NCBI GenBank assembly: GCA_902785105.1
Contig: CACZXF010000022.1
Location: 1-45,395, forward strand
From: an uncultured Eubacteriales bacterium
GTDB taxonomy: Bacteria > Bacillota > Clostridia > Christensenellales > Aristaeellaceae
DNA length: 45,395 nt
Reading direction: 5' to 3'
A program made the position numbers and the translations under genes. How positions within the stretch are numbered: the stretch's first letter is position 1; every line of letters begins with the position of its first letter. Shown one piece after another: positions 40,365-45,395 of the stretch. The notes beneath the pieces were generated by a model. That model ran no database searches, had not been told where the DNA came from, and saw only the letters and a list, made by a program, of their open reading frames with translations.

Positions 40365-41374
40365 CCCCTCATCCCCGCCACTGCGCTGCAAATCAGGTAG
40401 ACGAACAGGTTCACCCCGACGATGCCCGCGCCGGTGGGGATGGAATAGACGCAGGAAAGGGTCATGCCGACTAAAAAGCAGACCACGGAAATGACGGCGG
40501 CGCTGATGGTGACGGCGCGGAAGTTGTCGAACACCCGCATGGCGGACAGCGCCGGGAAGATGATGAGGCTGGAGATCAGCAGTGTGCCCATCATCCGCAT
40601 ACCGATGACCACGGTCACGGCGGTCAGCAGCGCGATGAGATGGTTGTAGAGCCCCGCCTGCATCCCGGTGGCCCTGGCGAAGCGCTCATCGAAGGTGACG
40701 GCGAATATCCGGGGATAGAACAGCACGAACAGTATCAGCACCGCCCCGGACAGTATCACCGACAGCCAGACGTCCGAATCCGACATGGCCAGTATGGAGC
40801 CGAACATGTAGTTGTACACGTCCACGTTCATGCCGCTGGTCATGCTGGTGACCACCACGCCCAGCGCCAGCGCCGAGGTGGAGATCAGCGCGATGGCCGA
40901 GTCCCCGCCCATGCCGCCCTGGCCGCTCAACCGCAATAAAGCGAAGGCGCACAGCACCACGATCACCAGCGTAAAGGGCAGCGGCCCCGCCGCGATGATC
41001 CCGCACAGTGACGCGATGCCGCTGCGCAGGCCCACAGGCAGGAAAGCGGGCAGGGCGTCCGCCGTGACGAACCCCAGCGCCATGGCTACAGTCAGCGCCC
41101 CGAAGCCCACGTGGGACAGCCCGTCGCCGATCATGGAGTATCTTTTTAACACGAGGCTCACGCCCAGTAGCGCCGCCGTCAGCGAAACCAGTGTGCCCAC
41201 GATCAGCGCCCGCTGGATGAACTTGTAGGAGAGATAGCCCCCCATCTGGCCGAACATCCAGACAATGTCCCCGATGTGAAACGCAAGCCACAGTACCACG
41301 AGCCCCAGCACGACCCACAGCGCCACAGCGCCTCGCCGGGTCGGCTTTTTTATCTTCGTCAACAGCTCAGCCAT
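40361..41374 (-). CDS. znuB: zinc ABC transporter permease
   Basis: 337 residues, ABC-3 family permease with about eight to nine hydrophobic segments. Conserved stretches include YKFIQRALIVGTLVSLTAALLGVSLVLKRYSMIGDGLSHVGFGAL and FDERFARATGMQAGLYNHLI. The start overlaps the znuC stop by 8 nt. Its last codons and stop lie at a repeat-element end, so the C-terminus may have been trimmed or reset by that insertion. With ZnuC and ZnuA it imports zinc (or manganese). Confidence 0.93.
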   Translation of the reverse strand: MAELLTKIKKPTRRGAVALWVVLGLVVLWLAFHIGDIVWMFGQMGGYLSYKFIQRALIVGTLVSLTAALLGVSLVLKRYSMIGDGLSHVGFGALTVAMALGFVTADALPAFLPVGLRSGIASLCGIIAAGPLPFTLVIVVLCAFALLRLSGQGGMGGDSAIALISTSALALGVVVTSMTSGMNVDVYNYMFGSILAMSDSDVWLSVILSGAVLILFVLFYPRIFAVTFDERFARATGMQAGLYNHLIALLTAVTVVIGMRMMGTLLISSLIIFPALSAMRVFDNFRAVTISAAVISVVCFLVGMTLSCVYSIPTGAGIVGVNLFVYLICSAVAGMRG

Positions 41375-42065
41375 GGTCCACCGCCTTGCTCAGGTACTTT
41401 TCCCCGTATTCCTCCACCGTGCCGTAGAAGTCCATCTCCCTGTCCATTACCAGCACGTGCTTCGCGTCCCGCAGCGCGCCGCGGAGGTCGTGGGAGACCA
41501 TCACGATGGCGACGCCGTGCCGCTGGTTGAGGTCGCGGATGACATCGTAGAGCTCCTCGGTGGCGGCGGGGTCCAGGCCCGTCACCGGCTCGTCCAGTAT
41601 CAGCAGGGCGTCTGTGGCGCAGAGGGCGCGGGCCAATAACACCCGCTGCTGCTGTCCCCCGGACAGCGTGCGATAGGAGCGGTTGCGATAGCGGCTGACG
41701 TCAAGCAGCTCCATGTTGGACAAGGCCCGCTGCTTCTCCGCACGGCTGTAGAAGAAGCGTTTGCCCAGGCTGTTGGTCAGCCCCGACAGCACGACCTCCT
41801 CCACAGAGGCGGGGAAATCCCGCTGGGCGGCGGTCTGCTGGGGCAGGTAGCCGATCTGATTCTTCAGGAAGCCCTCGCCGTAGGTGATGGAGCCGCTCCG
41901 GGGCTTCACCAGGCCCAGCATGGCCCGGGTCAGCGTGGACTTGCCGGAGCCGTTTTCGCCCAGCACCACGAGGTAGTCACCCCGCTCCACATTCAGGCTC
42001 ACCCGGTCCACCGCCACCATGCCCTCAAAGGCAATGGTGACATCCTTCAGCGCCATCAGGGCCAT
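41367..42065 (-). CDS. znuC: zinc ABC transporter ATPase
   Basis: 232 residues from the ATG at 42065 (GGGGAGG upstream). Walker A GENGSGKST, signature LSGGQQQRVLLARAL, Walker B LLILDEPVTGLD and switch His in MVSHDL are all present. It overlaps the end of zur by 41 nt and the start of znuB by 8 nt. The in-frame codons upstream to 42140 lie within zur and are rejected. Confidence 0.93.
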   Translation of the reverse strand: MALMALKDVTIAFEGMVAVDRVSLNVERGDYLVVLGENGSGKSTLTRAMLGLVKPRSGSITYGEGFLKNQIGYLPQQTAAQRDFPASVEEVVLSGLTNSLGKRFFYSRAEKQRALSNMELLDVSRYRNRSYRTLSGGQQQRVLLARALCATDALLILDEPVTGLDPAATEELYDVIRDLNQRHGVAIVMVSHDLRGALRDAKHVLVMDREMDFYGTVEEYGEKYLSKAVDHG

Positions 42066-42483
42066 GGTCGACCGCCTCCCCGTCATTCCTGCATTTCTCG
42101 CACACGCCCACCAGTATCGTCTCCCGCGGGTCCAGCACAAAGCCGTGGTCCCGCATCAGATGGTCCGAAAGCTCGCCCATCAGGCGGCAGTCCACGTGGA
42201 GCAGGTTGCCGCAGCGGGAGCACATCATGTGAAAGTGACCGCCGCAGGCGTCGGCGTCGGCCACGTGCTGATACTGTGTCACGCCCTGGGCGTTCTGATA
42301 CTTCCGGACGCTGCCCTGCTCCGCCAACTGCTCAAGATACCGGTAGACTGTGGTGCGGCCCACCTTCTCGCCCTGCCGGTCCATCTCAAAGACCACGTCG
42401 TCCACCGAGAAGTGCCTCAGCCCGCCCTCCTTGAGAAAGCGCAGCAGCTCACGCTTCTGTCGCGTGTTGTATTCCCCGCGCAT
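42025..42483 (-). CDS. zur: Fur family regulator, likely Zur
   Basis: 152 residues. The N-terminal winged helix (TRQKRELLRFLKEGG ... VGRTTVYRYLEQLAEQGSVRKY) is followed by a dimer/metal domain with HFHMMCSRCGNLLHVDC and VCEKC, the structural Zn(Cys)4 site of the Fur family. A His/Cys-rich tail (VDHGPDGAEGCHHCL) is unusual. Placement between znuA and znuC, and a dyad at the operon promoter, argue for Zur rather than Fur or PerR. Gap to znuA is 1 bp. Confidence 0.9.
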   Translation of the reverse strand: MRGEYNTRQKRELLRFLKEGGLRHFSVDDVVFEMDRQGEKVGRTTVYRYLEQLAEQGSVRKYQNAQGVTQYQHVADADACGGHFHMMCSRCGNLLHVDCRLMGELSDHLMRDHGFVLDPRETILVGVCEKCRNDGEAVDHGPDGAEGCHHCL

Positions 42484-42484
42484 G

Positions 42485-43384
42485 TCAGTTCAGCCCCTTC
42501 CGCAGGGCCTCCACGTTGTCCCGCATGATGGAGACCCAGGTGGCCCCCGCCTCAAATTCCGACTGGCTGACGGTCTGCATGGAGTGGAGCGTCAATATCT
42601 CCGCGCCGGTCTCCTCGGCCACGGTTTTGGCGATGGACTGGGTACTTAGCTCGATAGTATAGACGGCGGGGATATGATCCCCGGCCACCTTCTGGATCAG
42701 TGCCAGCACCGTCTGGGCGCTGGGCTCGGTGTCCGCCGTGCAGGAGGGGAAGGCCGCAAGGTAGTCCAGACCGTATTCCCGCGTAAAGTAGATGAAGGGA
42801 AACCGGTCCGCGAACACCAGCTCCCGCCGGGCGGCATTCGAAACAATATCCTCGATCTCCGCGTCGATGGCACGAATCTCCGCGCCGTAGGCGGCAGCAT
42901 TGTCCCGGTATTTCTGACCGTTTGCCGGGTCGATGCCCGCCAGGGCTTCTCCCAAAGCCTCCACCATTTTCAGGGCGTTCTTCGGGGAGGTCCAGATGTG
43001 CTCGTCGTACTCCGGGCCGTCGTCGTGGCCGTGTTCTTCTTCCTCGATGGGGTCGGCCACGCAGTCCATCATTTTAAGCGTCGTCGGGGCGTCGCCGCCG
43101 TCGAAGCCGGAGAGTATGCCATCGGCCCAGGCGTCGCTCTCGCCGCCGATGTAGACGAAAAGGTCCGCGCCGCCGATGGTCAGTATGTCCGCCGGGGTGG
43201 GGTCGTAGGAATGGGCCTCCGTGCCGGGCTTCAGCAGCATCGACACCCGCGCCTCTTCGCCGGCCACCTGCCGTGCCAGGTCGTAGCAAGGGAAGTCCGT
43301 GCAGACGATGGACAGGCCCTCCTCCGCCAGCGCAAACCCGCAGAGCGCCAAAATCAAAACCATCCCCATCAACAGCTTCCGCAT
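42485..43384 (-). CDS. znuA: zinc ABC transporter substrate-binding protein
   Basis: 299 residues. The signal peptide MRKLLMGMVLILALCGFALA has no convincing lipobox (LALC), so cleavage after ALA is likelier. This is a cluster A-I metal-binding protein: His in KPGTEAHSYDPTP, a short acidic/His loop EEEEHGHDDGPEYDEH, and His in DEHIWTSP. The third ZnuA-type His is replaced: the segment reads ELVFADRFPFIYFTREYGL, as I recall in many clostridial homologues, with a nearby Cys in FPSCTADTEPS. First gene of the operon. Confidence 0.93.
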   Translation of the reverse strand: MRKLLMGMVLILALCGFALAEEGLSIVCTDFPCYDLARQVAGEEARVSMLLKPGTEAHSYDPTPADILTIGGADLFVYIGGESDAWADGILSGFDGGDAPTTLKMMDCVADPIEEEEHGHDDGPEYDEHIWTSPKNALKMVEALGEALAGIDPANGQKYRDNAAAYGAEIRAIDAEIEDIVSNAARRELVFADRFPFIYFTREYGLDYLAAFPSCTADTEPSAQTVLALIQKVAGDHIPAVYTIELSTQSIAKTVAEETGAEILTLHSMQTVSQSEFEAGATWVSIMRDNVEALRKGLN

Positions 43385-43400
43385 ACTTCATCCCTCATTT

Positions 43401-43457
43401 TGAAAATCGTTTTCAAATTCATTTTCATATTATATCGGGATGGATGGGGAATGTCAA
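43401..43457 (-). promoter_or_regulatory. perfect consensus znu promoter with candidate Zur box
   Basis: Minus strand TTGACA (43457-43452), 17-bp spacer, TATAAT (43434-43429). The perfect dyad TGAAAA-TCG-TTTTCA (43401-43415) lies just downstream of the start site. An extra TTTTCA half-site (43422-43427) touches the -10. This layout fits blockage by Zur when zinc is plentiful. Confidence 0.82.
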
Positions 43458-43507
43458 TAAGGATGGTTCTATTTTTATAGGATTTTAATGGGGCGGATTC
43501 AGCCTGT

Positions 43508-43526
43508 TCGACAAATTCTCGTTTAA
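43508..43526. repeat. degenerate solo end of the GATAAA repeat family
   Basis: TTCGACAAATTCTCGTTTAA resembles the family's ends. It lies just beyond the stop of the ferredoxin gene. Weak match. Confidence 0.35.
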
Positions 43527-43531
43527 GCCGT

Positions 43532-44224
43532 TCAGTCCTCCAAAATCCGCCCGTCCACGGAGATGGTCACCACCCGCCAGGGGATGAACTTGCCGCTGTT
43601 TTTGAGGGCTTCCTTCGCGGCGTATTCCAGCCCGCCGCAGCAGGGGACCTCCATGCGGACGATGGTGAGGGACTTGACGTCGTTGTTGGCGATGATATCC
43701 TCCAGCTTTTCAGAGTAATCCACGCGATCCAGCTTGGGACAGCCCACCAGACACACGCGATTGCAGATGAAATCCTGATGGAAGTTTGCGTAGGCGTAGG
43801 CGGTGCAATCCGCGGCCACCAGCAGGTGCGCACCGTCCAACCAGGGTGCCTTCGGCGGTACCAGCTTGATCTGCACCGGCCAGGTGCGGAGCTGGCTGGA
43901 CATGGCCTGAACCGGCGCGGCATCTTCAGCGGGCTTCAATACTCTGGGCCGGGAGCCGGGACAGCCGCCCCCCTGAATATGTGCCTTCTTTGCCTTTGCG
44001 GCCAGCACGGCGGCCTCGTCGTAGGCGGGCGCTTCCCGCTCCTCAAAGTGGATGGCGTCGGCGGGGCAGACGGGCAGGCAGTCGCCCAGGCCGTCGCAGT
44101 AGTCCTCCCGCATCAGCTTCGCCTTGCCGTTCACCATGGCGATGGCTCCTTCGTGGCATGCCTCGGCGCACGCGCCGCAGCCGGTGCATTTTTCCTCATC
44201 TATATGAATAATCCTGCGAATCAT
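43532..44224 (-). CDS. 4Fe-4S dicluster-type ferredoxin domain protein
   Basis: 230 residues. The N-terminal ferredoxin domain has a complete cluster motif CTGCGACAEAC and a second with YCDGLGDCLPVCP, where the usual second Cys is missing, as I recall in this clostridial family. The remaining part (about 75-230) has several Cys (CTAYAYANFHQDFICNRVCLVGCPKLD, VPCCGGLEYAA, split by other residues) and may bind a further metal centre. Redox partner unknown. Its start overlaps the upstream zinc-ribbon gene (ATGA). It is divergent from a Crp/Fnr gene, a common pairing in anaerobes handling oxidative or nitrosative stress. Confidence 0.85.
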   Translation of the reverse strand: MIRRIIHIDEEKCTGCGACAEACHEGAIAMVNGKAKLMREDYCDGLGDCLPVCPADAIHFEEREAPAYDEAAVLAAKAKKAHIQGGGCPGSRPRVLKPAEDAAPVQAMSSQLRTWPVQIKLVPPKAPWLDGAHLLVAADCTAYAYANFHQDFICNRVCLVGCPKLDRVDYSEKLEDIIANNDVKSLTIVRMEVPCCGGLEYAAKEALKNSGKFIPWRVVTISVDGRILED

Positions 44225-44520
44225 GCCAATGCCTCCTTCAATTTAGCCTGTCGCTTCGCCTCGCGCTCGGCACGGGAGCGCTCCTTCTGCTGCCGCGCCA
44301 GTTCCATCATGTGTTCATACATCTCGTCGCCCACGCACTTCCGGGCGTACTGGCACCACTGGACGCAGCTCAGCGTGTCGTTGTATATCACCTGACCGCA
44401 ATTTTCACAGACGGCCTCGGTGTCCACGGAGAAAATCTCGATCAGGCTACCGCACTTCGGGCAGCGCTTTTCTTCCAGTGTGGGGGTGCGGGGCTTCCCC
44501 TGGCAGCCTTCCATAATCAT
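44221..44520 (-). CDS. small zinc-ribbon protein with basic helical tail
   Basis: 99 residues; AAAGGAG precedes the ATG. CPKCG and CENCG pairs make one zinc ribbon (about 20-45), followed by DTLSCVQWCQYARKCVGDEMYEHMM, a Cys-rich stretch. A strongly charged helix ends the protein (QQKERSRAEREAKRQAKLKEAL). It is co-transcribed with the ferredoxin gene. I recognise the type from clostridial genomes, but no function is known to me. Confidence 0.8.
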   Translation of the reverse strand: MIMEGCQGKPRTPTLEEKRCPKCGSLIEIFSVDTEAVCENCGQVIYNDTLSCVQWCQYARKCVGDEMYEHMMELARQQKERSRAEREAKRQAKLKEALA

Positions 44521-44563
44521 GATATCGTCTCCTTTATGTCATTGAGTTGTCCGACCCTCGTCG

Positions 44564-44603
44564 TTGACTTTGTGAGTATAGAATACTATACTTTGGAATA
44601 CAA
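44564..44603. promoter_or_regulatory. overlapping divergent promoters sharing one palindrome
   Basis: Plus strand: TTGACT (44564-44569), 17 bp, TATACT (44587-44592), toward the Crp/Fnr gene. Minus strand: TTGTAT (44603-44598), 17 bp, TATACT (44580-44575), toward the zinc-ribbon gene. Both -10 boxes are the two arms of the palindrome AGTATAGAATACTATACT (44575-44592). Confidence 0.82.
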
Positions 44604-44633
44604 GTATGTTGTTTTTCCAACATCGGAGGCGCC

Positions 44634-45293
44634 ATGGACGATTTTATCGAAGTTTTACAGAGCTGTCTGCTCTTTGACGGCATTGCGCCGAAGGATGTGC
44701 GGGCGATGCTGGGCTGTCTGGGCGGGCGTGTCGTGGCTTTTGACCGAGACGAGGTTATCTTCCCCGAGGACAGCAAAGCCGAGAATGTGGGCATCGTCCT
44801 CACCGGCGCGGCCCAGGTGGTGCGCAATGACTTCTTCGGCAACCGCACCATACAGGCACGCGTGGAGCCGGGGGAGCTGTTTGCCGAGGCCTTCGCCTGC
44901 GCGGAGGTGGCCCGCCTGCCGGTGTCCGTGGAGGGCGTGAAGCCGGGCAAGGCGATGATCATCCGCCTGCGTCGCATCATCGAGACCTGCTCCAGCGCCT
45001 GCGATTTCCACAGCCGCATGGTGATGAACCTGCTAAAAGCCATGGCTGCGCGAAATCTCCAATTGAACCGAAAGCTGGAGATCACCTCTCAGCGCACGAC
45101 CCGTGAAAAACTGCTGGCCTATCTCACTACTCAGGCCCGGCAGGCCGATTCCAACACCTTCACCATCCCCTTCGATCGGCAGGGACTGGCTGACTACCTC
45201 TGCGTGGAGCGGAGTGCCCTGTCCGCCGAAATTGGCAAGCTGCGACGGGAGGGCGTGCTGGAGAGCGACCGATCGAAATTCACATTGATGTAG
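44634..45293 (+). CDS. Crp/Fnr family transcriptional regulator
   Basis: 219 residues. The N-terminal cyclic-nucleotide-binding-like barrel (about 10-110) is followed by a long dimer helix and a winged helix-turn-helix (TIPFDRQGLADYLCVERSALSAEIGKLRREGVL, about 175-207). A Cys cluster typical of Escherichia Fnr is not present; scattered Cys (11, 28, CSSAC) could still sense redox. The short stem-loop TGTTG/CAACA just before the start may affect translation. It is divergent from the ferredoxin operon, which is its most likely target. Confidence 0.92.
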   Translation: MDDFIEVLQSCLLFDGIAPKDVRAMLGCLGGRVVAFDRDEVIFPEDSKAENVGIVLTGAAQVVRNDFFGNRTIQARVEPGELFAEAFACAEVARLPVSVEGVKPGKAMIIRLRRIIETCSSACDFHSRMVMNLLKAMAARNLQLNRKLEITSQRTTREKLLAYLTTQARQADSNTFTIPFDRQGLADYLCVERSALSAEIGKLRREGVLESDRSKFTLM

Positions 45294-45330
45294 ACAAAAC
45301 AGTAAGCCCCATGCCCCAGGGGGCACCGCG

Positions 45331-45395
45331 ATGAATGAAACATACGAGGGCCTGAAGGTAGTATACACGGAAGACGAATCGGTGTATACTAAAAG
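45331..45395 (+). CDS. possible partial gene at window end
   Basis: An open frame beginning MNETYEGLKVVYTEDESVYT runs off the end of the window. The upstream GGGGGCACCGCG is a poor ribosome-binding site. The same bases contain a promoter-like pair (TATACA 45362-45367, 17 bp, TATACT 45385-45390) inside inverted arms AGTATACAC/GTGTATACT, so this may be regulatory DNA instead of coding DNA. Confidence 0.25.
   Translation, partial: MNETYEGLKVVYTEDESVYTK
45360..45390 (+). promoter_or_regulatory. candidate promoter with inverted AGTATACAC arms
   Basis: AGTATACAC (45360-45368) and GTGTATACT (45382-45390) are perfect 9-bp inverted arms. They contain TATACA and TATACT at 17-bp spacing. The AGTATA/TATACT arms echo the palindrome at 44575-44592, so the same regulator may act at both. 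Confidence 0.45.

Overview
The window reads as chromosomal DNA from a GC-rich (around 60% G+C by eye) Firmicute of class Clostridia, probably an uncultured gut lineage. Supporting signs are consensus sigma-A promoters, strong AGGAGG ribosome-binding sites, the efp-M24 peptidase-CD1247 and rpsO-pnp-M16 peptidase neighbourhoods, an FeS-type class 1B dihydroorotate dehydrogenase (pyrK/pyrD), and dispersed palindromic repeats of the kind common in gut Clostridia. No phage, CRISPR, rRNA or tRNA gene was seen.

Layout. 0.1-2.5 kb (-): CD1247-like protein, efp, M24 aminopeptidase. 2.8-7.0 kb (+): marR plus a heterodimeric ABC exporter with one degenerate ATP site. 7.0-8.35 kb: a repeat-dense island holding an orphan Nif11-leader RiPP-precursor-like gene. 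8.35-15.6 kb (-): pyrimidine operon pyrC-carB-kinase-pyrK-pyrD-pyrF, driven by a perfect consensus promoter and lacking carA, pyrB and pyrE. 15.7-21.4 kb (+): FRG-domain gene, rpsO, a highly structured leader, pnp, a divergent pair of small XRE repressors, M16 peptidase. 21.5-22.9 kb: candidate structured RNA, then a ferredoxin-fused aldo/keto reductase. 23.3-30.3 kb (+): oligopeptide ABC operon oppBCDF-oppA. 30.6-32.2 kb: cardiolipin synthase. 32.3-35.5 kb (-): four-gene membrane operon (two XpaC-like proteins, a small membrane protein, a DUF4428/zinc-ribbon protein). 35.7-37.1 kb (-): HtrA protease. 37.4-39.0 kb (+): secreted metallo-beta-lactamase/Big2 protein. 39.1-40.2 kb (+): LacI regulator. 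40.4-43.4 kb (-): zinc uptake operon znuA-zur-znuC-znuB with a candidate Zur operator. 43.5-45.3 kb: ferredoxin and zinc-ribbon genes divergent from a Crp/Fnr regulator through overlapping promoters.

Most unusual items. (1) The oligopeptide-binding lipoprotein oppA looks circularly permuted: the roughly 75 residues that normally end an OppA-type protein come before its normal N-terminal region. They follow a stalk of about 360 residues made of Ala/Glu-rich 11/22-residue repeats, and the stalk carries a single-base frameshift. (2) A Nif11-type precursor gene is bracketed by 43-bp direct repeats and has a long, AT-richer, Cys/His-containing core. (3) A modular small repeat family has two distinct conserved ends that frame either nothing or one of two unrelated palindromic cassettes. 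(4) There are two undescribed-looking structured RNA regions, before pnp and before the aldo/keto reductase. (5) Two divergent promoters have both -10 boxes inside one 18-bp palindrome.

How the genes work together: the pyr genes supply UMP synthesis steps; oppBCDF-A imports peptides; marR-ABC probably exports drugs or lipids under self-repression; znu/zur is a self-contained zinc uptake circuit. The XpaC/DUF4428 operon and the Fnr/ferredoxin cluster are coherent units of unproven function.
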